Positions 42,339-50,980 of a stretch of 64,000 bases of DNA are shown here, piece after piece (positions within the stretch are counted from its first letter, which is position 1; each line of letters begins with the position of its first letter). This DNA comes from Mycobacterium basiliense. GTDB taxonomy: Bacteria > Actinomycetota > Actinomycetes > Mycobacteriales > Mycobacteriaceae. A model generated the notes under the pieces. It was given only the letters and a program-made list of their open reading frames with translations. It had not been told where the DNA came from and did not search any database. The position numbers were made by a program, and so were the translations under genes. The DNA lies in NCBI RefSeq assembly GCF_900292015.1, contig NZ_LR130759.1, forward strand, positions 5,332,001 through 5,396,000, in the 5' to 3' direction.

Positions 42339-43660
42339 AAGCTTTCGCCAAGACCGCCAAGAAGGTTGCCCGGATCGTCGACCCCTACCTGCCGCAAATC
42401 GGCAACTTCGGCTACCAGGTATCGCGCTACGAGCTGGATCTGGAGTACAAGGTCGCAATCAATCGCCTGTCCGGAACGGCGACGATCACCGCGGTGACGG
42501 TGACCGAGCTGCAGGAGTTCACCCTCGATCTATCCGACGCCCTGACGGTGTCGAAGGTGTCGGTGAACGGCAAACGCGCCGCACGCTTTGCCTGCCGAAA
42601 CGGCAAGTTACGAATCGCGATGACGTCGAAGTTGGCGACCGGGGCCGCGTTTTCGGTGGTGGTGCGCTACAGCGGCTCACCACGACCGCTCCAGACGCTT
42701 TGGGGGGAAGTCGGTTTCGAGGAGCTTACCGAAGGCGCCCTGGTCGCCGGTCAACCCAACGGCGCCGCGTCCTGGTTTCCCTGCAACGACCACCCGAGTG
42801 CGAAGGCGGCCTTCCGCATTCAACTCTCTACCGAAAGTCCGTACCAAGTTGTTGCCAGCGGCAAGCTGGTGTCGCGTCGGGCCCGGGCATCGCAGACCGT
42901 GTGGACCTTCGAACAGCCCGAACCCACCTCCACCTACCTGATCACGTTGCAGATCGGCGTTTACGTGACGACTCGGCTGGCCAGCACCCCGGTGCCGATA
43001 CTGGCCGCACTGCCCCAACGGCTGCGGTCGGCTTTCGACCATGATTTCGCGCGTCAGCCCGACATGATGGAGTTGTTTGTGGAGCTGTTCGGGCCTTATC
43101 CGCTGGCGAACGGCTACACGGTTGTCGTCACCGACGATCCCTTGGAAATACCGCTTGAGGCGCAGGGTATTTCGATCTTTGGCGCCAATCACTGTGATGG
43201 AGCACGGACCAGCGAACGGCTCATCGCGCACGAACTGGCACACCAATGGTTCGGCAACTGTGTGACCGCGCGACAGTGGCGTGACATCTGGTTGCACGAA
43301 GGATTTGCTTGCTACGCCGAGTGGTTGTGGTCGGAGCACAGCGGGGGCCCCAGCGCCGAGGAGCTTGCCACCTACCATCACCAACAACTGCGGATGAAGC
43401 CGCAAGACCTGCTGCTCACCGATCCCGGACCGAGCCGCATGTTCGACGATCGGGTGTACAAGCGAGGCGCGTTGACCCTGCACGCCCTGCGCCGGCAACT
43501 AGGTGATGAGAAGTTCTTTGCCCTGCTCAAGAATTGGACGGTGCGATACCGCCATGGCACTGCCGTCACCGACGACTTCACCGGACTGGCGGCCAACTAC
43601 TCCGGCGATTCCTTGCGGCCGCTCTGGGATGTATGGCTGTATTCGACCGAAGTGCCGTGA
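42335..43660 (+). CDS. M1-family zinc aminopeptidase (short form)
   Basis: A 441-residue M1 metallopeptidase. The zinc site is HELAH (299-303) with the third ligand Glu322 in WLHEGF. The exopeptidase GAMEN-type loop is replaced by LEAQG (274-278), and the C-terminal helical domain of long M1 enzymes is absent, as in other short actinobacterial members. GTG 42335 overlaps the NRPS stop by 4 bp (GTGA), with GAGGA upstream, so the two are translationally coupled. It may process the NRPS product or protect the producer by cleaving basic peptides (inference). Confidence 0.9.
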   Translation: MKAFAKTAKKVARIVDPYLPQIGNFGYQVSRYELDLEYKVAINRLSGTATITAVTVTELQEFTLDLSDALTVSKVSVNGKRAARFACRNGKLRIAMTSKLATGAAFSVVVRYSGSPRPLQTLWGEVGFEELTEGALVAGQPNGAASWFPCNDHPSAKAAFRIQLSTESPYQVVASGKLVSRRARASQTVWTFEQPEPTSTYLITLQIGVYVTTRLASTPVPILAALPQRLRSAFDHDFARQPDMMELFVELFGPYPLANGYTVVVTDDPLEIPLEAQGISIFGANHCDGARTSERLIAHELAHQWFGNCVTARQWRDIWLHEGFACYAEWLWSEHSGGPSAEELATYHHQQLRMKPQDLLLTDPGPSRMFDDRVYKRGALTLHALRRQLGDEKFFALLKNWTVRYRHGTAVTDDFTGLAANYSGDSLRPLWDVWLYSTEVP

Positions 43661-43672
43661 CCGGGTTTTGGC

Positions 43673-44071
43673 CTACAGACTGGTCAGATCGTCGGGCACG
43701 TCGACCGCGTACTCTTGCAGCGTCTCGAGCGGCACCACCTCGAGGGTGCTTGCGTGGGTGCACGCCAACACCACCGGGGCCGCACAGCCGTCCTGGTGGG
43801 CCCGCAGCCAGTTCACCGCGGTCACGCACCAGCGGTCGCCCGGCAGCAGGCCGGGGAAACGGTACACCGGCACGGGTGTCGATAGGTCGTTGCCGATCGA
43901 GCGCTGGTGCTCCAGGAACTCGGCGGTCACGACCGCACAGATGGTATGCCGACCAAGGTCTTCGGGTCCGGTGCTGCAGCAGCCGTCTCGATAGAAGCCA
44001 GTGACTGGGTCTGTTCCGCACGGTTCCAACGGGCCACCCAGCACATTGCACTCAGGCTGGCGATCAGGCAT
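43673..44071 (-). CDS. DUF2237 family protein
   Basis: A 132-residue soluble protein with the DUF2237 signature NVLGGPLEPCGTDPVTGFYRDGCC, then CAVVTAEFLEHQRSIGNDLSTP and PGDRWCVTAVNW. The conserved Cys residues and Asp/Gly pattern are intact. ATG 44071. It is convergent with the aminopeptidase gene (12 bp between stops) and 40 bp downstream of the PE34-like gene. The function is unknown. Confidence 0.88.
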   Translation of the reverse strand: MPDRQPECNVLGGPLEPCGTDPVTGFYRDGCCSTGPEDLGRHTICAVVTAEFLEHQRSIGNDLSTPVPVYRFPGLLPGDRWCVTAVNWLRAHQDGCAAPVVLACTHASTLEVVPLETLQEYAVDVPDDLTSL

Positions 44072-44111
44072 CTGCCCAGTATCTCGCTTTCTGGGCGAAA
44101 ATCCGGCGAAG

Positions 44112-44420
44112 CTACCGCATGTCTCCGGTCAGGCTCCGGGCCGCGCTGAGATCGGCGTCGAGGTACATCCGCGCGACGACGCCGAACGCCTCTCCCGCGC
44201 GCCTGAGCTCTTCTTGGGCCGCCTGGTTGAGTGCGAGTAGTTCGGCGGCGTCCGTGCTAAACGCCGTCACCGCTTGCGCCGAGACCTCGTCGGCACCGGC
44301 CGGTGTCAGGGAAGTCAGCGAGGCGGACGCGGTCGCGCCCGCCCGCAGTCCCTGCAGGGCACTACCGGATACCTGCGAACCGATGTCCGCAACCGACGGA
44401 TCGACAGACAAGGACTGCAT
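44112..44420 (-). CDS. PE34: PE34-like PE-family protein
   Basis: A 102-residue helical protein whose sequence (MQSLSVDPSVADIGSQV, then VSAQAVTAFSTDAAELLALNQAAQEELRRAGEAF) fits the Rv3746c/PE34 type, with the usual PE helix-turn-helix length. It ends with ARMYLDAD, which contains the type VII export signal YxxxD (Y86, D90). No PPE partner lies next to it. ATG 44420. It is probably exported through an ESX system; partner and function are unknown. Confidence 0.8.
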   Translation of the reverse strand: MQSLSVDPSVADIGSQVSGSALQGLRAGATASASLTSLTPAGADEVSAQAVTAFSTDAAELLALNQAAQEELRRAGEAFGVVARMYLDADLSAARSLTGDMR

Positions 44421-44685
44421 GCGGTTCTCCTACGTTCCGCGGGCTGAACCCACACGGCCCCTACGAAGTTCCCAACAGTGTCGGGAACGACAGTAGTAAT
44501 AGCCGGTGAGTACTTTCGAGCGAAATATGTTGTGAATCCGCTGATAAGCCGGCCGGCAAGGCGACAATGCCGCAATGTTCGCGGTGTCGAGCACCCGGCC
44601 GGCCGCGCCGCCGACGCGCCGCGTCGAGTCGGCGCAATCCCCCTCGGGTTTGCTGGCAAATGTCCGTCGCGGTAGGTTCAGCCGC

Positions 44686-45069
44686 GTGATACTTACGGGT
44701 GCCTTTCTGGCGGACGCTGCTGCCGCCGTGGATAACAAACTCAATGTGTCGGGCGGCGTCCTGTCCCGATTCGCGGTCGGGCCCGACCGTTTGGCCCGGT
44801 TTGTGCTTGTGGTGCTGACTCAGTCGGATCCAGGCAATCCGGACCGGAAGATCGAAGTCGAGGCCAGGCCGCCGGCGGAGGCGGAGCCGGTGCGACTGGA
44901 GTTTGAAGTGCCAGAGGCGGCCGTTGCGGAGTTTCCCGGATTCGCCTTTTTCGAGCTGCAGCTACGCTTTCCGATCGACGGCCGTTGGGTGCTGGTGGTG
45001 AGCGCGGGCACCGGAGCGATCTCGCTACCTGTGCTGGTCAGTGAGATGCCACCGTCGCTGGGCTTCTAG
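44686..45069 (+). CDS. DUF6941-like hypothetical protein (Rv3747-like)
   Basis: A 127-residue protein (MILTGAFLADAAAAVDNKLN...). Start GTG 44686 has GGTAGG nine bases upstream, in the same context as the paralogue at 50981. The length equals that which I recall for Rv3747. It has a short hydrophobic N-terminus that is not a signal peptide and ends VLVSEMPPSLGF. The function is unknown. Confidence 0.85.
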   Translation: MILTGAFLADAAAAVDNKLNVSGGVLSRFAVGPDRLARFVLVVLTQSDPGNPDRKIEVEARPPAEAEPVRLEFEVPEAAVAEFPGFAFFELQLRFPIDGRWVLVVSAGTGAISLPVLVSEMPPSLGF

Positions 45070-45097
45070 CCCCACCAAGCTTTGGCTTGCCGCGGCC

Positions 45098-46069
45098 TCA
45101 GCGCAGCGCGGGCAGCACGGTATCGGTGAGCAGCTGCACCGACTTCCACGCCTCTTCGACCGGCATGCCACCCACCAGCGGGTGCATGACGATCGGTCCG
45201 TACTGATCGGAGCCGCGAATTTCACTGATCAGCTGATCGGGCGTCACAAACCGGTACCGGCCCGATGCTCTGACTTCGTCCAGCGACCGAACTCCGGGCA
45301 GGTGCATCAGCGACCGCGACTCCGTCGACCAACCGCCGTAGGTGACCGCCTCCCAGAGAATGTGGTTGCCTAATTCCGCCCAGGCCCGGTCCGGATCGTC
45401 GTGCAGAAATATCATTCCGCGATTGACAGCCCCGGGCATGATGACAAGCGGTCGCCGGCCCTCGGCCGCGCACAGCTCCCGATAGTGGTCGGCGATGTCG
45501 GGCAGGTGATCGGCCAGGCTGAGTGGCAACCCGAAGCGCGCCGCGCGCCGCGCCGTGGCCCGGGCGCCGCCGCCGATATACAACGGGGGATGGGGCTGGG
45601 TCCACGTCCCGGCACAGATTCCCCGCTCTGTATCGGCACCGGCCCATAGTGACAGCATTCGCTCGATCAGGGCGTCCATCAGCTTGCCGCGCTGACTGAA
45701 ATCGACTCCCAACGAGTCGTATTCGACAGTTCGATACCCCAGACCCACCGTGGTGTGCAGCCGGCCGCGACTCATGTTGTCCACCAGCGAGATATCCTCG
45801 GCCAGCCGCACCGGGTTCCACAGCGGCCCGAGCGCACAGTCCACACTCGCTATCAGCCGCGACGTGCGCGCCAGGAACATGGCCGCAGCCATGATGGGAT
45901 TGCAACTCCACCCATGCCCAGTCACGTGATGCTCATCGACGCTGACCGAGGTGATTCCCCGTGCCTCACCCCACTGCGCCAGTTCGAGCGCGGCGCGGAT
46001 CAGCTCACCCTGCGCATGGGGTTCGCCCTCCGGGGAACCGAAGTTGAAGCGCAGCACTGTCAGTAGCAT
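45098..46069 (-). CDS. LLM-class flavin/F420-dependent oxidoreductase
   Basis: A 323-residue luciferase-like TIM-barrel protein (SVDEHHVTGHGWSCNPI; GYRTVEYDSLGVDFSQRG; PPLYIGGGARATARRAARFG). The family uses FMNH2 or F420. It is the last gene of a five-gene minus-strand operon starting with a sulfotransferase; ATG 46069 lies 6 bp after the VOC stop. A monooxygenase- or reductase-type role on the pathway substrate is likely. Confidence 0.88.
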   Translation of the reverse strand: MLLTVLRFNFGSPEGEPHAQGELIRAALELAQWGEARGITSVSVDEHHVTGHGWSCNPIMAAAMFLARTSRLIASVDCALGPLWNPVRLAEDISLVDNMSRGRLHTTVGLGYRTVEYDSLGVDFSQRGKLMDALIERMLSLWAGADTERGICAGTWTQPHPPLYIGGGARATARRAARFGLPLSLADHLPDIADHYRELCAAEGRRPLVIMPGAVNRGMIFLHDDPDRAWAELGNHILWEAVTYGGWSTESRSLMHLPGVRSLDEVRASGRYRFVTPDQLISEIRGSDQYGPIVMHPLVGGMPVEEAWKSVQLLTDTVLPALR

Positions 46070-46075
46070 GTTCGG

Positions 46076-46549
46076 CTACCCGCCGGTCGTCTGTGATCGC
46101 AGGAATGCCGGCCAGTCGGGAAACAGGGCACGGTCGACGATTTCAATGCGGGTGCCGAATTCGTCGATGTAGTAGGCGAACAACGCGAGGCCCGGCCCGG
46201 ACACGTCGGCGGTGGCTTCCAGGGTGTAGCCATTTTCCTGCAGCATCCGCGAGGCGGTAGCCAGGTCGTCGGTGAAGTAGCCGAGGTGGTGAATGGAATT
46301 TCCGGGCACCGCCGCCCATGGGGTGCCCGCAGTCTCGCCGATCAGTTCGACATGCGGACTTTGCAGGGAGTAGACGAACGTGGTGGTGAGCTCCCTGGTA
46401 CCGGTGGCGGTGCGCATTGGCAACGTATACGTCTGCGGGGTGATCCACCGGTAGCCACCCAGCGCGCTAAACCGGGCCATCGCAACGTCGAGGTCGGGCA
46501 CCACGATGCCGGTGTGGTAAAAGTCCTCGGGCCGCAGCACCGATGCCAT
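46076..46549 (-). CDS. VOC-family (glyoxalase/extradiol-dioxygenase fold) protein
   Basis: A 157-residue VOC protein: FYHTGIVVPDLDVAMARFS at the N-terminus, SIHHLGYFTDDLATASRML in the middle and YYIDEFGTRIEIVDR at the end. The metal-binding His and Glu pattern (H12, H93 and E141 approximately) looks complete. ATG 46549 has AGGAGG five bases upstream. It is the fourth gene of the operon. Substrate unknown. Confidence 0.88.
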   Translation of the reverse strand: MASVLRPEDFYHTGIVVPDLDVAMARFSALGGYRWITPQTYTLPMRTATGTRELTTTFVYSLQSPHVELIGETAGTPWAAVPGNSIHHLGYFTDDLATASRMLQENGYTLEATADVSGPGLALFAYYIDEFGTRIEIVDRALFPDWPAFLRSQTTGG

Positions 46550-46566
46550 GTCGACCTCCTCAAGGT

Positions 46567-47316
46567 TCAGACGCAGTCGGACGCGCCGTCCACCACAAAA
46601 ACCGCACCGCTGGTATAGCCGCTCTGCTCGGTACACAAGAAGGCCACCGTGGGCGCAATCTCCGCGGCGGACCCAAAGCGGCGCAACGGGATATGACCTA
46701 ACTCCGAATCGACCAGCTCCGTCGCCAGATGCATGGGGGCCGTCATCGGGGTGTCGATCGTGCCCGGCGCCACCGCATTCACCCGGATGCCTTTGGTTGC
46801 CCATTTCACAGCGAGATTCCTGGTAACACAGATGATCCCGGCTTTGGCGGCGCCATAGCCGGGCACCAGCGTGATCGCGCGCAGCGCCGACATCGACGCC
46901 AGATTGACCACGCTGGCGCCTGCCACGGCGGTGGATGCCTTGAGTGCGCGGTACAGTCCGACGGTCAACCGGTACGGTCCGGTCAGATTCAGCTCCACCG
47001 AGGCATCGAATCCATCGGGATTCGACTCATCAAGTCCGCCAGGAAAGTTCGCACCGGCATTGTTGATCAGCACATCCAGTTGGGAGAAGCGCCCAGCCAG
47101 CAGGTCCACCGATTCCGGGTCGGTCAGCCGCAGTTGGCGGTAGGCCATGCCGGACAGGTCGCAGTCGTAGGCCGCGGCGTCCGGCTTGGTTCCGGTGACG
47201 ATCACCTGCGCCCCGGCATCGCGGAACAACGCCGCGATGGCGTAGCCAATCCCGCTGGTACCGCCGGTGATCAGCGCTGTGGTCCCGGTGAAGTCGAAAC
47301 TGACCCGCGCCGTCAC
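46567..47316 (-). CDS. Short-chain dehydrogenase/reductase
   Basis: A 249-residue classical SDR with GGTSGIG, NNAG and YGAAK. GTG 47316 overlaps the MBL stop by 4 bp (GTGA), so it is preferred to ATG 47346, which would extend into the MBL gene. Third gene of the sulfotransferase operon. NAD(P)-dependent; substrate unknown. Confidence 0.88.
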   Translation of the reverse strand: MTARVSFDFTGTTALITGGTSGIGYAIAALFRDAGAQVIVTGTKPDAAAYDCDLSGMAYRQLRLTDPESVDLLAGRFSQLDVLINNAGANFPGGLDESNPDGFDASVELNLTGPYRLTVGLYRALKASTAVAGASVVNLASMSALRAITLVPGYGAAKAGIICVTRNLAVKWATKGIRVNAVAPGTIDTPMTAPMHLATELVDSELGHIPLRRFGSAAEIAPTVAFLCTEQSGYTSGAVFVVDGASDCV

Positions 47317-48548
47317 GAGTTGCTCGCTATCCGATGGTTGAGCCATGCGCTTTCCCAGAAGTTCGTGCTGTCGGCGAGTAGCTGCTGGTGGGCCTGCCTG
47401 AGCACGTCACCCGCCTCTGGCTGGTCGGATACCAGCTCGGCGAGATGGATTGCGTGTAGTGGACGGCCCGCACCCAGGTGCGCTTGCGCTCGCTCCAGCA
47501 GCGCCTGGGCACCTGCGAGCTCCACGACGTCGGGTGCCACGGCGTCGAATCCCACCGGATAGAGTTCGGTGGTGGACCGGTGGTGAAACCAGCCCGAGTA
47601 GTTTTCCCAGATCGCCCGCACGTCCCACGCCACCTTCCCGTAGCCTTCGCCCACTTCGCACTCCGCGGGCAGGGAGATCTCACGCATCAGAGTTTGGACG
47701 TCCTTGCCCGCATTCATCCCGGCGACGGTCTGGTCGTGGAGGTATTGGATCGCGTCGCGCAGTCGGGTCAGCTCGGCGTTGATGCGGTCCGTGCCCGCGA
47801 TCGGCGCGAAGTGACCGGTCACCAATAGCTCGGGTTGCAGTCCACGCACCCGCTCGACCGAGGCAATGGTCATCAAAGCGTCGCGGTATCGGTCCCCGCG
47901 GATGGTGACCAGATTGGGAATGTGTCCAAAGATCGGGCCAAAGGTATTTCCACATAGACATATTCGCTCTTCCGGCAACCACACCACCAGCGAGTCGGTG
48001 GTTTCTCCCCCGGGAACCGCCAGCAGCTCGAGCCGACGACCGCCCACGTCGAGGATGAGACTGTCCTCGAAGTCGAGGTCGACGACGGGGACGCTTTGGC
48101 CGGGCAAGTGGCTGGTACCGAGGCGCCGTTGAATCGCTTGGATACCCTCTGCCAGGGTGTGCTTGAAGGCGAAGGCGCTGCGGCTAGCCCGATACGGGAT
48201 GAGCCGCGCGTTGTCGTCCCGCCAGGCCGTCCAATTTGCTTGTGCGACAACCGTTGTATCGGGGTCACGCAGGCTGTCCAACCCTCCGACGTGATCCACA
48301 TGCCCCTGGGTGAAGATGATGTGGCTCACCGGCGAGGAGTCGACGGCGTCGAAGTTGGCGCGGTGCACCGGCCCCTCAAAGCCCATCCCGGTGTTGACCA
48401 CCACCCGTCCGGCGGCCGTGGTCAGCAGGTAGGAGTTCGACAGGCCCGGCGAGCACCACAGGCCCGGGGCGATCTCCTCGGCCTGGTCGGCGGCGGCGGG
48501 GCGCATCGCGTCGGCGCCGGGCCGGCCGCGATAGACCGGATCGAACAT
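47313..48548 (-). CDS. MBL-fold hydrolase with alkyl-sulfatase-type dimerization domain
   Basis: A 411-residue protein. The metallo-beta-lactamase motif is FTQGHVDHVGG, in which the first metal-binding His of the usual HxHxDH is replaced by Gln81 (H83, D85, H86 remain). The C-terminal half (KDVQTLMREISLPAECEVGE; GWFHHRSTTELYPVGFDAVA) resembles the dimerization domain of SdsA1-type alkyl sulfatases. ATG 48548 has AAGGAG at the correct distance; the ATG 18 bp upstream (48566) overlaps the sulfotransferase stop. It may cleave a sulfate or related ester made or used in this operon. Confidence 0.85.
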   Translation of the reverse strand: MFDPVYRGRPGADAMRPAAADQAEEIAPGLWCSPGLSNSYLLTTAAGRVVVNTGMGFEGPVHRANFDAVDSSPVSHIIFTQGHVDHVGGLDSLRDPDTTVVAQANWTAWRDDNARLIPYRASRSAFAFKHTLAEGIQAIQRRLGTSHLPGQSVPVVDLDFEDSLILDVGGRRLELLAVPGGETTDSLVVWLPEERICLCGNTFGPIFGHIPNLVTIRGDRYRDALMTIASVERVRGLQPELLVTGHFAPIAGTDRINAELTRLRDAIQYLHDQTVAGMNAGKDVQTLMREISLPAECEVGEGYGKVAWDVRAIWENYSGWFHHRSTTELYPVGFDAVAPDVVELAGAQALLERAQAHLGAGRPLHAIHLAELVSDQPEAGDVLRQAHQQLLADSTNFWESAWLNHRIASNS

Positions 48549-48562
48549 CGCAGGTTTCTCCT

Positions 48563-49843
48563 TCATTCGGCGCGGACATCGAATCTGTCGAAGTAGAAGT
48601 CGAACCGCTTGCGCAGCGTGTTGGCCGAGACGCCGAAATGGCGTTGTAGGTCGTAGCGGATGCGGCCGTGCTTGCCACGCGGGTTGCCGTCGAGGTACTG
48701 CTGGAAATGTCGGCACGCCTGCGGGGTCAGTTCGACGCCGCCACGCCGGTAAAGCTCTTCCAACACCGGCATTTCGTTGCCATTGAGCTGGTGGAAGTCG
48801 ATGTCGATACTGCGTTCGGCGGGCACCATGTCACGGTCGCGCACCAACGCGCGCAGCAGGCGGTGCACCCGGTCGCTCCAATAGTCCACGAGCCATTCCG
48901 GGTCGATGCTGGTCCGGCGTAGCCGATCGGAGTAAGCCATCATCGTGATCGCCGACTGGATCACCGCTGCGGGGTCGCGGTGCGTGAACGCCACCGTCGC
49001 ATCGGGGAAGGTGGCCATCAGCGCGCCGAGCTGCTCACAGTGCTGGGGGCTCTTGAGCACCCATGTGCGCGGACCACGCAGAAAGGTCAACGCCTGCAAC
49101 ACCTTTCTTAGATAGGCGTAGTGCCGGCGCTGGTCCAGACCCAGGTAATAGTCGCGCCAGTCGGGCACCCGCGCATGCCATTCCAGAACGTAGGAAGCCA
49201 TGTCCAGGTCGAGCAGCTCGATTTCCTCTTCGATGGCCTCGGGGAACCGATCATGCATGGCGGCCACCGCCGGCGCGGTGTTCATCAACGCGTCGTGCTC
49301 GGCCCTTGTCCTGAGGTAGCGGGGGTCCATTCCGGCCCCGTCCGGACCCTGGCCGCGGGCCGGCAGCGGCTCTTGACTCTCCCAGTAGGGCAGCGCACGC
49401 CGACGCGGGTCCGTGGCGATGAGATTCACCAGATGCGTGGTGCCCGATCGCGGCATCCCAACCACGACGAAAGGCTGCTCGATCGGAATCGATTCGATCT
49501 CGGGATAGCGCTTGACGAGGTCGCTCAACGACAGCCGGTTTCGCAGCAGACGCACCACTCGTTGCCGCAGCGAGGAGCGCGCGAGCTGGGTCAGGCCACC
49601 GTCGCCTTCGATGGCCGTGACATGGGCGGCCAACCGCTGGCCGAAGCCGTCGGCGTCGTCCAGGCCCTCGGTCACCCCGGCCTGATCGAAGGCTTCGGCG
49701 AGCATCCGATCAACATCGAATTCGACATGTTTGGATTCGGTGAACTTCAACACCTGACGCTGGACATCGGTCAGCGTGGGTGAGGTCAGATCGTCGAAGT
49801 CGATATCACCGATGGGTTGAGCGCCCTGGCCTGCAAAGTCCAC
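48563..49843 (-). CDS. Sulfotransferase (Stf-family)
   Basis: A 426-residue PAPS-dependent sulfotransferase. The 5'-phosphosulfate-binding loop is VVGMPRSGTTHLVNL (127-141); the 3'-phosphate region is TFPDATVAFTHRDP. The start is uncertain: GTG 49843 (GGGGA upstream) or ATG 49915. It transfers sulfate from PAPS to a hydroxyl of an unknown lipid or small molecule. It is the first gene of the five-gene operon and overlaps the downstream MBL frame. Mycobacterial Stf proteins modify sulfolipids and menaquinone. Confidence 0.88.
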   Translation of the reverse strand: MDFAGQGAQPIGDIDFDDLTSPTLTDVQRQVLKFTESKHVEFDVDRMLAEAFDQAGVTEGLDDADGFGQRLAAHVTAIEGDGGLTQLARSSLRQRVVRLLRNRLSLSDLVKRYPEIESIPIEQPFVVVGMPRSGTTHLVNLIATDPRRRALPYWESQEPLPARGQGPDGAGMDPRYLRTRAEHDALMNTAPAVAAMHDRFPEAIEEEIELLDLDMASYVLEWHARVPDWRDYYLGLDQRRHYAYLRKVLQALTFLRGPRTWVLKSPQHCEQLGALMATFPDATVAFTHRDPAAVIQSAITMMAYSDRLRRTSIDPEWLVDYWSDRVHRLLRALVRDRDMVPAERSIDIDFHQLNGNEMPVLEELYRRGGVELTPQACRHFQQYLDGNPRGKHGRIRYDLQRHFGVSANTLRKRFDFYFDRFDVRAE

Positions 49844-49995
49844 CGGATCCCCAGTTCGACGTCGAGATATCACACTGACGGTAGACGCAGTCGCGGGCAA
49901 TAAGTCAAGCCGCATCCACCCACCGGACAAACTCGTCGGACCGCTCGCCGAGGTAGCGTGTGGGCGAAAGCGAGAGCAGGAGGGGCACTCACGCA

Positions 49996-50469
49996 ATGGC
50001 CACACCCAACCCGTCGGGAGACCGATCCGGCCAGCCACCTTGGGGCGGTCAACCACCTGGCTATCCACCACGGCAGCCGCCGCAGATTCCACCGCCGTGG
50101 GGTTATCCGCACCAACCGCACCCCGGGTACCCGTCGCCCCCTGGCTATCCCCCGGCGGGTTTCTCCCTGGATCCGCAGGCGCCCTTTGGGCGCGATCCGA
50201 AATCGGGGGCACCGCTGTCCGACAAATCCGCGGTGACCGCCGGCTGCCTGCAACTTTTCTTTGGCTTCCTGGGCATCGGCCGCTTCTACATCGGATCGAA
50301 TTCGATTGGCGCTGCACAGTTGTGTGTCGGTCTTTTCGGCATGGTCTTTACCCTGTTCTGCCTTATCGGTGTCCCGGTTTTGCTCGGCGCCCTGATCTGG
50401 GGGATCGTTGATGCGGTCCTGATGTTCACCGGCGGTGTCGCCGACGAGTACGGCCGGAAGCTGCGCTAG
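49996..50469 (+). CDS. TM2-domain membrane protein
   Basis: A 157-residue protein. The first 85 residues are Pro/Gly/Gln-rich and disordered; the rest is a TM2 domain with two spans (LQLFFGFLGIGRFYIGSNSIG; TLFCLIGVPVLLGALIWGIVDA). ATG 49996 follows AGGAGGGG. It is divergent from the sulfotransferase gene across ~150 bp. The function of TM2 proteins is unclear. Confidence 0.88.
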   Translation: MATPNPSGDRSGQPPWGGQPPGYPPRQPPQIPPPWGYPHQPHPGYPSPPGYPPAGFSLDPQAPFGRDPKSGAPLSDKSAVTAGCLQLFFGFLGIGRFYIGSNSIGAAQLCVGLFGMVFTLFCLIGVPVLLGALIWGIVDAVLMFTGGVADEYGRKLR

Positions 50470-50520
50470 CGCGCCCTGACGGTAGCCTGCACGAAATGAT
50501 CTCGGCAGGAAGGTTCTCCG

Positions 50521-50904
50521 GTGCTCGTTGTGACAACCAATGACATTCCCGGTTGGGAGATCCAACGCGTGTGCGGCGAAGTCTTCGGACTGACCGTCCG
50601 ATCGCGAAATGCATTCTCACAGATAGGCGCTGGCTTCAAATCGATGTTTGGCGGTGAGCTGCAGGGGATGACCAGAAACCTGGCCGAGAGTCGCAACGAG
50701 GCCATGGCACGGTTGATGGGCGAGGCGCGCAGCAAGGGCGGCAACGCGATCATCGGAATGCGCTTTGACACCACCGAACTCGGTGACGTGTGGACCGAGA
50801 TCTGCGCCTACGGCACCGCGGTGCAGGCCGTGCCGGTCACCGATGCCGCCCGCTACACCGCTTCCCAGCTCGGCTACGGTGGCGCGCCGCAGACGCAACC
50901 GTGA
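50521..50904 (+). CDS. YbjQ-family heavy-metal-binding-like protein
   Basis: A 127-residue YbjQ/UPF0145 protein: VVTTNDIPGWEIQRVCGEVFGLTVRS at the N-terminus and ARSKGGNAIIGMRFDTTELGD in the middle are family hallmarks. GTG 50521 has AGGAAGG upstream. The family is a small pentamer-forming fold of unknown function. It lies 51 bp after the TM2 gene and may be co-transcribed. Confidence 0.88.
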   Translation: MLVVTTNDIPGWEIQRVCGEVFGLTVRSRNAFSQIGAGFKSMFGGELQGMTRNLAESRNEAMARLMGEARSKGGNAIIGMRFDTTELGDVWTEICAYGTAVQAVPVTDAARYTASQLGYGGAPQTQP

Positions 50905-50980
50905 CGACAGTGGCAGCCGCACGCCGTGGCCTGGCCCCCGCCGGCGTTCGCGGCGACCAACATGACGGTAGGTTCAGGAA

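Noticed and set aside
46729..47562. 277-codon plus-strand frame opposite the SDR/MBL genes
   Set aside because: Low-complexity shadow; no start signal, and it runs across two overlapping real genes.
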